Source of the DNA: an uncultured Alphaproteobacteria bacterium
GTDB taxonomy: Bacteria > Pseudomonadota > Alphaproteobacteria > Rhodobacterales > Rhodobacteraceae
Assembly: GCA_902524845.1 (NCBI GenBank)
Contig: CABZEW010000020.1
Location: 1-34,564, forward strand
Length of the DNA: 34,564 nt
Reading direction: 5' to 3'
The first letter of the stretch is position 1. Each line of letters starts with the position of its first letter. The translations under genes and the position numbers were made by a program. Under the pieces are notes generated by a model. It was not told where the DNA came from. It did no database searches and worked only from the letters and a program-made list of their open reading frames with translations. Below, piece after piece: positions 1-8,388 of this stretch.

Positions 1-818
1 TAAAGAGATTTTTTTAGTTTTTCAAATTCGTCGCCAGAGACTGAATCAGCACTAATATGTTCAATTTTTACATTGTTTTTTAAAACTATTTCCCTGAATG
101 TGTTTGCAACTACTTTAGGAGTCGGACATATAAATACAATATCAGGAAATCTATTAGCTAGTAAACGAGCGGTTTTTAAAAAAATTGGAAGCATCCGATG
201 TAACTCGCCATTCCTAGATCCTGGGAGTAGAGTTACAATTTTTGTAGAATCCTTAATATTTAAATTTCTTTTAAAAGAAATGACATCTCTTGTTTTCGGC
301 TGTGCGCTTGAAGATATGGGGTGTCCAACAAAATCACATTTTATGTTAAAATTTTTTAAGAACTCTTTTTCAAAAGGTAGGATCGATAAAATATGATCAA
401 CGTTCTTTTTTAAAATCTGCACTCTTCCTTGGCGCCATGCCCAAACAGATGGCAAGACGTAATGTATGATTTTCACGTCTTTCCAATGTTTTTTTATCCT
501 CGAGGCTAAACGCAAATTAAATTCTGGTGCGTCTATGGTTATTATAAGATCAGGTTTCCATGCAAGGTTATAATCGCCAGCTTGTCTCAAAATTTTTAAG
601 ATTGGAAAGAAATTAATTACAATATCCTTTATACCCATTACCGCAAGAAGGGAGAAATTGAATATACTTTTAAATCCTTCACGTTCCATTAAAGGACCTC
701 CTACTCCCTGAAAATCAATATGATTTTGAGTGTCTAATTCATATCTAATAGCTCTTATTAATTGCGCACCAAGGAAATCGCCAGAATGTTCGCCTGCGCT
801 TATAAATATTTTTAACAT
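1..818 (-). CDS. lpxB: Lipid-A-disaccharide synthase LpxB (partial, C-terminus beyond left edge)
   Basis: Inner-membrane-associated glycosyltransferase that joins UDP-2,3-diacylglucosamine and lipid X into the lipid A disaccharide. I translated the minus strand from the ATG at 818 and found an open frame of 272 codons running off the window edge; the family is about 380 residues, so roughly the last quarter is missing. Visible motifs are SAGEHSGD near residues 7-14, HYVLPSVWAWR in the middle, FVGHP, and LLPGSRNGE, all hallmarks of LpxB. Its ATG shares one base with the TAA stop of lpxI (TAATG), indicating translational coupling. It is the last visible gene of the lpx part of the operon. Identification is secure. 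Confidence 0.95.
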   Translation of the reverse strand, partial: MLKIFISAGEHSGDFLGAQLIRAIRYELDTQNHIDFQGVGGPLMEREGFKSIFNFSLLAVMGIKDIVINFFPILKILRQAGDYNLAWKPDLIITIDAPEFNLRLASRIKKHWKDVKIIHYVLPSVWAWRQGRVQILKKNVDHILSILPFEKEFLKNFNIKCDFVGHPISSSAQPKTRDVISFKRNLNIKDSTKIVTLLPGSRNGELHRMLPIFLKTARLLANRFPDIVFICPTPKVVANTFREIVLKNNVKIEHISADSVSGDEFEKLKKSL

Positions 819-1672
819 TAAAGATCTTTATAAAGAAAGTTAGTCGAGATAAGAAACATATTGAAACTTTTAAGTAGATCAAAGATTAAACCCTTGTTCA
901 CAAGAATAACTTTGTTACTTTCAACAACTAACCCTGTCAAACTTGCTTTATTTGCTAACTTTATGGTGTTGGGTCCTATAACAGGAGTATCAATATCTAG
1001 AACTTGCTTTGGCTTTGATCCTTTGATCAATACCCCACCTAAATCTAATTCTGGCAACTTACTTTTTCTATAATTTACAACCGCTTTTATCATTTCATCA
1101 GTTCCAGTAATTGTTTCCAACCCCAGACAATGCCCACCTTTAATGATAAGAGATTGACCAATATCAAGTTTTGCGTAGTTACGAAAAATTGCTAAGCCAC
1201 TTTTTATTTCACAAAGTGTCTTTTTTTCTTCGAAAGATGATCCATATCTTCCGGACGGTAATGTTAGTTCAGGCAAAAGGTCTTGTACTTTTAATATATG
1301 GAAATTTTCTTCAATGAGCATCTCTTTTACAGCAGTAAATATAGCTCCGTCCCCTTTATTAAGTGACGAGACAATTTTCAGTAAAATTTTCTGTGAATTA
1401 TGTGATGCTTTTAAAACATCCAATACAGGTCTTTCTACATACCCGATCAACGCGATCTCAAATATACTTTTTTTTCTTAAAAACGATAGCGCATCACTTA
1501 TTGTTTCATAGTGTATATCGATGCAATCAATATTTTTTTTTATTTTTATTTTGCTACATGGCAATCGTAATATAGTAATCTCATAACCTAAGAGAACTAA
1601 TTGCTCCATGCAATGAACGGCTAACCCACCACTTCCCAATATAAGGCCAATTTTTTTTTTTTTCGATACCAT
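818..1672 (-). CDS. lpxI: UDP-2,3-diacylglucosamine pyrophosphatase LpxI
   Basis: Hydrolyses UDP-2,3-diacylglucosamine to lipid X and UMP, the step done by LpxH in gamma-proteobacteria and by LpxI in most alphaproteobacteria. The 284-residue length fits the family. The N-terminus has the nucleotide-fold-like stretch KKIGLILGSGGLAVHCMEQL, and a GTDEMI segment lies in the C-terminal half. I start at the ATG at 1672; an in-frame TTG nine codons upstream would overlap the end of lpxA and adds nothing conserved. The position between lpxA and lpxB supports the call, and the stop codon overlaps the lpxB start by one base. Confidence 0.92.
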   Translation of the reverse strand: MVSKKKKIGLILGSGGLAVHCMEQLVLLGYEITILRLPCSKIKIKKNIDCIDIHYETISDALSFLRKKSIFEIALIGYVERPVLDVLKASHNSQKILLKIVSSLNKGDGAIFTAVKEMLIEENFHILKVQDLLPELTLPSGRYGSSFEEKKTLCEIKSGLAIFRNYAKLDIGQSLIIKGGHCLGLETITGTDEMIKAVVNYRKSKLPELDLGGVLIKGSKPKQVLDIDTPVIGPNTIKLANKASLTGLVVESNKVILVNKGLIFDLLKSFNMFLISTNFLYKDL

Positions 1673-1679
1673 ATATTTC

Positions 1680-2489
1680 TCAACCTTTTGGGGCAACAAA
1701 TGATCTGGTGCTTTCTTGTTTCATAAACTCTAGAACCTTTTGAACCTCAGTAACTTGATGCAAGTCGTCTTTATTCATTGAAGCCAATCGTTCTTGAAAA
1801 TTTTCACTTCCTCTCTTTTCAAAAATTCTTGAAAAAACTTCGACAAGCTTTTTTATATTTTCCTTCTTACTACCTCTTCTTTTTAAGCCAACTAAGTTAA
1901 CTCCTGAGAGTACAGGCCTCAGACCAACAATCATTGAGAATGGAATAACATCTTTGGATACCATGGCATGGGCTCCTATCATTGACCCCTCTCCTATCCT
2001 ACAAAACTGATGAACTCCAACTAATCCACCAATATTTACATTATCTTCAATAATTACATGGCCAGCTATAGCAGAACTATTAGCAACCACAATATTATCG
2101 CCGAGCTTACAGTCATGACCAACGTGACTACCCAACATAAAAAGACAGTTATTGCCGATACTAGTAACACCCCCACCTCCATCTGTGCCAGTACTAATAC
2201 TAACACATTCTCTTATCAAATTATTCCTGCCAATTATAAGCGTAGTTTTTTCCCCTGAATACTTTAGGTCTTGTGGGTTACTGCCTACTGAAGAAAAAGG
2301 CCAAATTTTTGTTCCCCGACCAATAAATGTTTTCCCTGAAACAACTACATGACTTTCTAAGTATACTTCTTCGTCCAAAGTAACTTCAGATCCAACACAG
2401 CAATACGGTCCTATTCTACAGGATTTACTTATGTTTGCGCCGTTTTCAATAATTGCTGTTGGATGAATATTTAGAGAAGTTTTAGTCAC
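1680..2489 (-). CDS. lpxA: Acyl-ACP--UDP-N-acetylglucosamine O-acyltransferase LpxA
   Basis: First enzyme of lipid A synthesis, adding a 3-hydroxyacyl chain from acyl-ACP to UDP-GlcNAc in the cytoplasm. The protein has 269 residues, full length for the family. The N-terminal two thirds are hexapeptide repeats of a left-handed beta helix, followed by a helical C-terminus. Conserved segments include NPQDLKYSGEKTTLIIG and SHVGHDCKLG, where His125 corresponds to the catalytic His of E. coli LpxA, and VHQFCRIG near residues 159-166. Residue 173, the acyl-chain ruler position, aligns as Ala where E. coli has Gly. The start is GTG, with an AAGG-type ribosome site about ten bases upstream. A 75-base gap separates it from fabZ. 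Confidence 0.95.
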   Translation of the reverse strand: MTKTSLNIHPTAIIENGANISKSCRIGPYCCVGSEVTLDEEVYLESHVVVSGKTFIGRGTKIWPFSSVGSNPQDLKYSGEKTTLIIGRNNLIRECVSISTGTDGGGGVTSIGNNCLFMLGSHVGHDCKLGDNIVVANSSAIAGHVIIEDNVNIGGLVGVHQFCRIGEGSMIGAHAMVSKDVIPFSMIVGLRPVLSGVNLVGLKRRGSKKENIKKLVEVFSRIFEKRGSENFQERLASMNKDDLHQVTEVQKVLEFMKQESTRSFVAPKG

Positions 2490-2564
2490 AAGTCACTACC
2501 TTTTTTAAACTTTAAAACTTTTGATGCATTTAATGATAAAAAAACAAATTAAAGAATATCATGT
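2490..2564. other. fabZ-lpxA spacer
   Basis: This 75-base AT-rich gap is the longest inside the rpsB-lpxB run. On the minus strand a weak ATGATA/TATCAT pair with a long loop can be drawn, followed by the AAAAAGG ribosome site of lpxA. I see no convincing promoter or U-tract terminator and no open reading frame. It may simply be leader sequence, or a place where an internal promoter could sit. Confidence 0.3.
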
Positions 2565-3008
2565 TCAAATTCTCATCATTGCAGAAAATTCACACTCGGA
2601 CACCCTCTGGGTGTCTACAATTACCTGACCACCAAATTTCCATAATTTATTCCTTATCCTCTTAACAGATATAACAAGCTTCATAACATCCCCGGGAATA
2701 ACTGGTTTTCTAAATTTTGCATTATCTATTGTAGTTAGCAACACTAAGGCATTAGGGTCTGAAATATTTAAACTTTTTGCCACCAATACTGCTGCTGTTT
2801 GAGCCATTGACTCAATTTGTAAAACTCCAGGAACTACTGACGAAGATGGGAAGTGGCCCGGAAAATAAGGCTCATTTACAGTGACATTCTTTACTCCCGT
2901 AGCTGACTGGTTTTTTACTATATCTATTACCTTGTCTATCAATAAAAAGGGGTATCTATGAGGGATCAGTCTTTTAATTTCATCAATATCGCAGGAATCT
3001 GTATTCAT
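2565..3008 (-). CDS. fabZ: 3-hydroxyacyl-ACP dehydratase FabZ
   Basis: Dehydrates 3-hydroxyacyl-ACP in type II fatty-acid elongation, competing with LpxA for the hydroxyacyl-ACP pool. The 147-residue hot-dog-fold protein shows the signature IPHRYPFLLIDKV near residues 15-27, the catalytic His52 in YFPGHFP and Glu66 in PGVLQIE. An AGGAG ribosome site lies a few bases before the ATG. In many alphaproteobacteria lpxD separates the Skp gene from fabZ; here the gap to the skp stop is only 13 bases and contains little more than that ribosome site, so lpxD is absent from this locus. Confidence 0.96.
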   Translation of the reverse strand: MNTDSCDIDEIKRLIPHRYPFLLIDKVIDIVKNQSATGVKNVTVNEPYFPGHFPSSSVVPGVLQIESMAQTAAVLVAKSLNISDPNALVLLTTIDNAKFRKPVIPGDVMKLVISVKRIRNKLWKFGGQVIVDTQRVSECEFSAMMRI

Positions 3009-3021
3009 AAATCTCTCCTAG

Positions 3022-3603
3022 TCATTTACCAACGATTAGTTCTAAATATTTTGGATCGTTCCTATAGAGATTATCTAATTCAAGTATAACTAGTTCAGTT
3101 GTATCTATTCTATTATCAAAAAATAGGTCAATTTGTGACGAATCTAAAACGATGAATGCATTGTAGTTTGCCATTATTGGCTGGATAACTCTTCCCGATA
3201 ATTCCATAAATTTTTTTTTCCAAGTTTCTAATTTATCTCTTAATTGACTGTCTTTCAAATCATAAAGATTTCTGGTCTTTTGTGCTCTTTTATCAAAGTC
3301 ATCTGCTAACTGGTTGAATTCCTTTTTTGTAAGCACTTCTCTTTTTTGGGTTAGTTCTAACTCCTCATCTTCAAATTTTTTCACATTTAGGTCAGCTTCC
3401 CTTTTTAAGGCTATTGCTGCTTTTTGAAATGACATTAAAACATCACTGCCTAACTTCGATTTTTCAAAAACCATGATACTGTTAATAACAAGAACAGATG
3501 TCGTTATATTTTTTTGTTGAGAAAAGAGAGCGCTCGAATATACAAAAAAAAGAAAAACAAGGTATATTAATAGCCTCAATGAATTCTTATCAAAAACAGT
3601 CAA
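3022..3603 (-). CDS. skp: Skp/OmpH-family periplasmic chaperone
   Basis: Periplasmic holdase that escorts unfolded outer-membrane proteins to the BAM complex. The 193-residue product begins with a hydrophobic segment near residues 9-27 ending in SALFSQ, a likely cleavable signal peptide. It is followed by a long charged helical stretch rich in Lys, Glu, Leu and Gln (about residues 60-145), typical of Skp tentacles, and a C-terminus resembling the OmpH pattern. No ATG precedes the signal peptide. The first possible start is TTG at 3603, overlapping the bamA TGA as TTGA; a second TTG at 3579 would give a shorter, normal-looking signal peptide. Placement directly after bamA is the usual arrangement. 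Confidence 0.85.
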   Translation of the reverse strand: MTVFDKNSLRLLIYLVFLFFVYSSALFSQQKNITTSVLVINSIMVFEKSKLGSDVLMSFQKAAIALKREADLNVKKFEDEELELTQKREVLTKKEFNQLADDFDKRAQKTRNLYDLKDSQLRDKLETWKKKFMELSGRVIQPIMANYNAFIVLDSSQIDLFFDNRIDTTELVILELDNLYRNDPKYLELIVGK

Positions 3604-5897
3604 AATCTTGTGGCTAAGTTGAGGCTGAAATATTCAAGACTATCAGCGTCTAAGTATTTTTGTGGCCTTGACCAATTAAACTGAAGCGGTCCAATTGGAG
3701 TTTCCCAATTCATTGCAAACCCGATAGAAGTTCTTAGGCTTCTATCTTTTAAAGCAATCTTATTTGCAAGTCCCGGAACATTAGGGTCAGTTTTTAAATC
3801 CCATAAAGCTCCAGTCTCAGCAAATATGCTACCAAATAATCCTAGCTCTCTTGGTAGCCCCAGTGGAAAAGAAGCAGCAAATCTTGCCATAGCATATTTT
3901 TCACCTCCTAAAGGAATAGTAAATGATCCTCCTGAAAGCTCTCTAGGTCCAATTCCACTATATTTAAAACCTCGAAAAGAACGACCCCCTAATTGAAACC
4001 TATCGACGATCTTTGAATAACCTTTGCCCATTGTTAAAACTCCACCTTCCAATTCGGTGGACAAAATAATATTATTTCCATATATTCCTTTATATATTTT
4101 ACCACTCGCCTCGGACTTGACGAATTGCTCGTCTCCCCCAATACCTGCAATTTCAGAACCAAATTTGATCATGTAACCTTTGGTTGGTAAAATAATGGAG
4201 TCTCGTTTATCAAATCTAAATGCCAAATCTATTGCTGACCTAGTAGATTTCCCAAGATCCTGTTTTAAAACTTCAGAAGTACCAACGGCGGTAACATCTA
4301 TATTCTCGATCTTGTAAATAATATTTACTCTGGTATCTGATGAAAGATTAAATCCAATTGCGGGCTTTACAGCTAAAAGATTGGCAGTATACCCAGTAGA
4401 ACGGGGCTTTGAGTCAGTATAATCAATATCCATTGATACCAAAACGTCCCTTCCAAGGAAGCCTCGCTCTTTGAATCCAAGCCCAACTGATTTTCTATCT
4501 TTTGATGCAGAAACACTCAACCTGATACCTTGACCAGAGCCTCTAAAATTTGATTCACTGAATGAAAACTGAGCTGAAACATCAGTATCTGTAGAGTACC
4601 CCAAACCTAGTGAAAGTGCTCCTGTGGGTGCTTCCTTTACATCTATATCAACAATTGCATTCTGAGAATTTGAACCTTGTCGAACGTTCACTTTTACACT
4701 TTCAAAATAACCCAGAGACTGCAGCTTCTCTTCTGATCTTTTAAGCATAGATGGATCAAAGGCATCTCCTTCTTCGACTTGAAATTCACGCCTTATTACG
4801 TTATCACGAGTGTGAGTATTACCACTGACTTCTATCTGCTCAACAAAGAGCCTCGGGCCCTCTTTAACCTTAAATAGCAAATCTATTTCTTGTTCTCTAA
4901 ACTTTCTAACTTTATCTACCTTCCCAATCAGAAAGGGGTATCCGTTGCTTACAGAAACTTTCTTTATATTATCTAAGGTTTCCTGTATTTTCGAAAAGTT
5001 AAAATTATCCCCTTTAGAAACAACTACCGAATTTTTATAAATTGATGATGGAACACCTTTGATTAACGATTCAATTGAAACCTTTCCTATTCTTATACGA
5101 GGCCCTTCATAAATTGAATAAGTCAGGAAAGCTGACCCTCTCCCGTCTTTAAGCCCTCCAAGTGATGCGATAACCTTAGCATCTGGAAACCCATGGTCTT
5201 TATAAAATTTTTCCAAAAGAAACTTATCTGCTTCTTGATTATCTTCAGAATAATTATCATTAGTAAAAAATGAAGCAAAAAGACCCGCTTTTCTTGATTT
5301 AATAACGTCTCTGAGTCGCCGATCAGAAAAGTTCTTATTTCCCACAAAATCAATTTGCGTAATCTGCAGAATATTACCTTCGTTGATCTCAAATACTAAA
5401 TCTACATATCCTTTCTCTCTATCGATTATTTTCGGCTCGACCCTCGCGGAGTATCGAGACTTAAACCGATAAAAATCTGAAATAATTCTGCTGTCTTTTA
5501 CGACCTGCGATCTACTAAAAGGTTGTCTTTCCTTCGATTTTATTAAAGGAAACAACTCTTTATCCTCGATTTTTTTGTTTCCTTCAAAAACTAATCGACG
5601 TATCCTCTTATTTTCTATTACTTTGATAGTAACCGTCTGTCCTTTAGGAGTAACCTCAACATTCTCAAAAAGATTACTTTTATACAAATTTTTTAATGCT
5701 ACATTTAGATCCACTGCCGAAAGAGAAATATTTCGTTTCAAGCCGGATATAGATTTAATAGTTTTAACATCTGTAGTTGTGTTGCCTTTTACGACTATCT
5801 GAGTGAACTTAAACTGTGAAAGAGCCGGTTTTGATAAGCAAACTACAAAACACAAGAAAAAGATAATAAACTGAAGTCTAACTCGCCTCAAGTGCAT
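3600..5897 (-). CDS. bamA: Outer-membrane protein assembly factor BamA
   Basis: Central Omp85-family subunit of the BAM complex, which inserts beta-barrel proteins into the outer membrane. The 765-residue protein has an N-terminal signal peptide (hydrophobic core about residues 10-24, ending PALSQ), about five POTRA repeats to roughly residue 420 with recurring patterns such as VSGNTHTRDNVIRREF, and a C-terminal 16-strand barrel. The RGF motif of the barrel's sixth loop is at residues 642-644 in a GGRSFRGFKYSG context, and the last residue is the expected aromatic Phe. It sits between rseP and skp, and its stop overlaps the skp start. Full length with no sign of damage. Confidence 0.97.
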   Translation of the reverse strand: MHLRRVRLQFIIFFLCFVVCLSKPALSQFKFTQIVVKGNTTTDVKTIKSISGLKRNISLSAVDLNVALKNLYKSNLFENVEVTPKGQTVTIKVIENKRIRRLVFEGNKKIEDKELFPLIKSKERQPFSRSQVVKDSRIISDFYRFKSRYSARVEPKIIDREKGYVDLVFEINEGNILQITQIDFVGNKNFSDRRLRDVIKSRKAGLFASFFTNDNYSEDNQEADKFLLEKFYKDHGFPDAKVIASLGGLKDGRGSAFLTYSIYEGPRIRIGKVSIESLIKGVPSSIYKNSVVVSKGDNFNFSKIQETLDNIKKVSVSNGYPFLIGKVDKVRKFREQEIDLLFKVKEGPRLFVEQIEVSGNTHTRDNVIRREFQVEEGDAFDPSMLKRSEEKLQSLGYFESVKVNVRQGSNSQNAIVDIDVKEAPTGALSLGLGYSTDTDVSAQFSFSESNFRGSGQGIRLSVSASKDRKSVGLGFKERGFLGRDVLVSMDIDYTDSKPRSTGYTANLLAVKPAIGFNLSSDTRVNIIYKIENIDVTAVGTSEVLKQDLGKSTRSAIDLAFRFDKRDSIILPTKGYMIKFGSEIAGIGGDEQFVKSEASGKIYKGIYGNNIILSTELEGGVLTMGKGYSKIVDRFQLGGRSFRGFKYSGIGPRELSGGSFTIPLGGEKYAMARFAASFPLGLPRELGLFGSIFAETGALWDLKTDPNVPGLANKIALKDRSLRTSIGFAMNWETPIGPLQFNWSRPQKYLDADSLEYFSLNLATRF

Positions 5898-5901
5898 CTC
5901 C

Positions 5902-7215
5902 CTAAAAGCTCAAAAATAATACCAATCTTGAAATATCATTAAAGGTTGTAAACATTAATAAAGATACTAACAAAACTAAACCAAATAACATAGAGAATCT
6001 TATTACTCCCTCGGTTGGTTTTTCACGAGAAAAACATTCGTATATCAACAAAAGTAAGTGACCTCCATCTAAAATAGGAATTGGCAGCAAATTTACAAAT
6101 CCTATCCCAGTTGAAATGATAGCCACTAAAGATAGGAATGCCACAAGGCCAGACTTAATGGAATCTGAAACAGCGTGTGCTATTCCTATTGGGCCAGAAA
6201 GGTGCTTTGGATCAACTTGACCACTAACTATACCTTTAATGCCTTTAAAAGAGGCCACGATCACTCCTTTCGTTGCTTTTATGCCTAATATCAAAGCCTG
6301 CCAAACACTTGGTGTCTTTGTGTGGGGATAAAATATTGGACCACCAGCTACACCAATCCGGTAAATAGTGTCAAAATTTCCATATGAATCTTCAATAGGA
6401 CCTAAAACAGGTTGAATTGATTTTTGGAGGGTTTTGCCATCACGAAAAATAGTTACATTCATAACCTTTCCCTCAGAGTTAATGATTTTCTTTCGTAAAT
6501 CATTAAAGTCGAGGAGCTTTTCACCTTCCACAGTTAAAAACACATCACCGATTTCCAGTCCAGCAAGCGATGCTGCAGAAAGAGGTTCTATAGCCTCCAC
6601 TATAGGTTGGAAAAGATAGGGGAGCTCAATCTCCTTCTCTAAAGAGCCTCTTTTTATGGTGAACTTGGTCAACTCAGAGTCCGGGTTATTTATGTAAGAA
6701 AAAATATCTGAAAACAAAATAACTTCTTTATCTTCTACTTTGAGAATTTTATCATTAACCTTAAGATCATACTTTGCCTCATAAAAGTCATTTATTTTTC
6801 CGACCACCGGTTCTCCAACAGAAATTCCTTGAATAAGAAATATTAAAGAGAAAATAAACACAGAGAATAGAAAATTTGCAAGCGGCCCGGCCACAACCGT
6901 TAGAAATCTACTGATTAGCGGAGCCGTATCGAATTTAGCTTTGTCAGAGACACACAGAGAATTGTTAACTTCTGTCCTTATAGATGCGAGGTTATCATCT
7001 CCCAAAAATTTTACAAATCCTCCTAGAGGAATAATCGCAAATTGCCATTCTGTGCCCTTTTTATCTTTAAATGAAAAAACCTTTGGGCCGAAACCAATGC
7101 TAAAAACTGAAACATCAATCTTATTCAGGCGTGCGAGTAAAAAATGTCCAAACTCATGTACAAATATGACAATACCAAACGCAAATATTATTGCTATAAA
7201 CTGAAAAAAAATAAT
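5902..7215 (-). CDS. rseP: Site-2 zinc metalloprotease RseP, apparently starting at ATT
   Basis: Intramembrane zinc metalloprotease that cleaves single-pass membrane substrates such as anti-sigma factors and leftover signal peptides. Searching only for ATG, GTG or TTG gives a start at 7005, which would delete the active site. Reading the same frame upstream restores an N-terminal membrane helix, the zinc motif HEFGH at residues 20-24, and LGGFVKFLGDDN, before the dxr TAG at 7227-7225. The only plausible initiators in that stretch are ATC at 7218 and ATT at 7215 and 7212; AGGAG lies exactly six bases before the ATT at 7215. That start gives 437 residues, normal for RseP. A PDZ domain lies in the middle, and the second metal motif LDGGH is near residues 382-386. 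Confidence 0.88.
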   Translation of the reverse strand: MIFFQFIAIIFAFGIVIFVHEFGHFLLARLNKIDVSVFSIGFGPKVFSFKDKKGTEWQFAIIPLGGFVKFLGDDNLASIRTEVNNSLCVSDKAKFDTAPLISRFLTVVAGPLANFLFSVFIFSLIFLIQGISVGEPVVGKINDFYEAKYDLKVNDKILKVEDKEVILFSDIFSYINNPDSELTKFTIKRGSLEKEIELPYLFQPIVEAIEPLSAASLAGLEIGDVFLTVEGEKLLDFNDLRKKIINSEGKVMNVTIFRDGKTLQKSIQPVLGPIEDSYGNFDTIYRIGVAGGPIFYPHTKTPSVWQALILGIKATKGVIVASFKGIKGIVSGQVDPKHLSGPIGIAHAVSDSIKSGLVAFLSLVAIISTGIGFVNLLPIPILDGGHLLLLIYECFSREKPTEGVIRFSMLFGLVLLVSLLMFTTFNDISRLVLFLSF

Positions 7216-7226
7216 GATTCGCTCCT
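7213..7226 (-). promoter_or_regulatory. Ribosome site and non-canonical start of rseP
   Basis: On the minus strand the dxr stop TAG runs directly into AGGAG (7226-7222), followed by CGAATC and then ATT (7215-7213). This is the best-placed Shine-Dalgarno sequence for rseP. No ATG, GTG or TTG lies between it and the conserved HEFGH motif. The reading frame continues unbroken from the dxr frame after its stop codon. Confidence 0.65.
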
Positions 7227-8388
7227 AAAACTCGATTTTTTTTGCGATTACCCTAGTTAATTCATTTATCTCTAATATGTCAGAGACGTTCTGGGGCGTA
7301 TGGGCAATTCTATTTACCAATGAACTTTCTGCAAGAGTTTTTTCTACTAAATCTACCATATCTAAAAAAGCGATTTCGCCTGAAATAAATCTATCCAAAG
7401 CTATCTCTTTTGCAGCATTGAATATAACCCCTAGATCTAAGTTTCTTCCAACTTTCTCTACAAGTTCTAAAGAACGAAATTTATTCTTATCAGGTTCATA
7501 AAACTCAAGAGATCCTATTTTTGCAAAATCAATATTCTCCATGCCAATGTTTAATCTATTTGGGTAATTGAGTGAATAACCAATTGAACCTCTCATATCC
7601 GGTAAAGATAGTTGCGCTAAAGTACTACCATCGTTAAAATTTACCATTGAATGTATTATTGATTGAGGGTGAATTATCACTTCCACATCAGAAAAATCCA
7701 ATTCAAACAAATGCATTGCTTCGATTAATTCAAGGGATTTATTAAACATTGAAGCACTATCAATAGTTATTCGAGTCCCCATGCTCCAGTTTGGGTGCTT
7801 CAACGCGTCTTCTAACGTTGCGGACCTTATCCTTTTCAAGCTCCAATTTCTAAATGGCCCCCCACTTGCAGTTAGGGTTATGCTTCTCAAATCTACTCTA
7901 CGCTCTCCTTCTAAGCACTGGAATATAGCACTATGCTCACTATCAACTGGAATAAGTTTAGTGTTATTACTTTTACAGATAGATAATAATAACTTGCCAG
8001 CACAAACAAGAGCTTCCTTATTTGCGAGTGCTAAAATTTTTGAATGTTCCGCACATCGGAGGGAAACCTCTACCCCAGAAAAACCAACTATAGCAGACAT
8101 AGACCAATCAACTTTTGTACAAGCTAGGTCCACAAGCGAGGCTCTTCCACAGCTTAAAATAATATCAGTGTCAAAAAGCGCATTTTTCAATTTTAAAAAC
8201 TGTTTTTCATTTCCAATATTTGCATACTGTGGTTTGAACTCTATACAATCATTTATGAGTTGATCAACATTATCGAAAGCTGAAAAGACAATAAAGTCAT
8301 ATGCACCTTTATTTTTTCGAAAAACTTGTAGAGTACTTTGGCCTATAGACCCCGTGGTTCCAAATATATTAATTTTTCTCTTAATCAT
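7225..8388 (-). CDS. dxr: 1-deoxy-D-xylulose-5-phosphate reductoisomerase
   Basis: Second enzyme of the MEP isoprenoid pathway, converting DXP to MEP with NADPH and a divalent metal in the cytoplasm. The 387-residue length matches the family. The N-terminal NADPH-binding loop reads FGTTGSIGQSTL near residues 9-20. The metal-binding PVDSEHSAIFQ, the substrate-binding TASGGPF and the flexible-loop region around HPNWSMG are all present. Its ATG overlaps the cdsA stop as ATGA. Downstream, its TAG is in frame with and immediately before the rseP ribosome site. Confidence 0.97.
   Translation of the reverse strand: MIKRKINIFGTTGSIGQSTLQVFRKNKGAYDFIVFSAFDNVDQLINDCIEFKPQYANIGNEKQFLKLKNALFDTDIILSCGRASLVDLACTKVDWSMSAIVGFSGVEVSLRCAEHSKILALANKEALVCAGKLLLSICKSNNTKLIPVDSEHSAIFQCLEGERRVDLRSITLTASGGPFRNWSLKRIRSATLEDALKHPNWSMGTRITIDSASMFNKSLELIEAMHLFELDFSDVEVIIHPQSIIHSMVNFNDGSTLAQLSLPDMRGSIGYSLNYPNRLNIGMENIDFAKIGSLEFYEPDKNKFRSLELVEKVGRNLDLGVIFNAAKEIALDRFISGEIAFLDMVDLVEKTLAESSLVNRIAHTPQNVSDILEINELTRVIAKKIEF

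Noticed and set aside
73-396. Plus-strand open frame of 107 codons
   Set aside because: It lies antisense to lpxB, whose minus-strand frame is open and carries all family motifs.
5902-7005. Short rseP starting at TTG 7005
   Set aside because: This start would delete the HEFGH active site that is encoded in frame just upstream with a good ribosome site.
7781-8263. Plus-strand open frame of 160 codons
   Set aside because: Antisense to the conserved core of dxr. Its translation has no recognisable domain or ribosome site.
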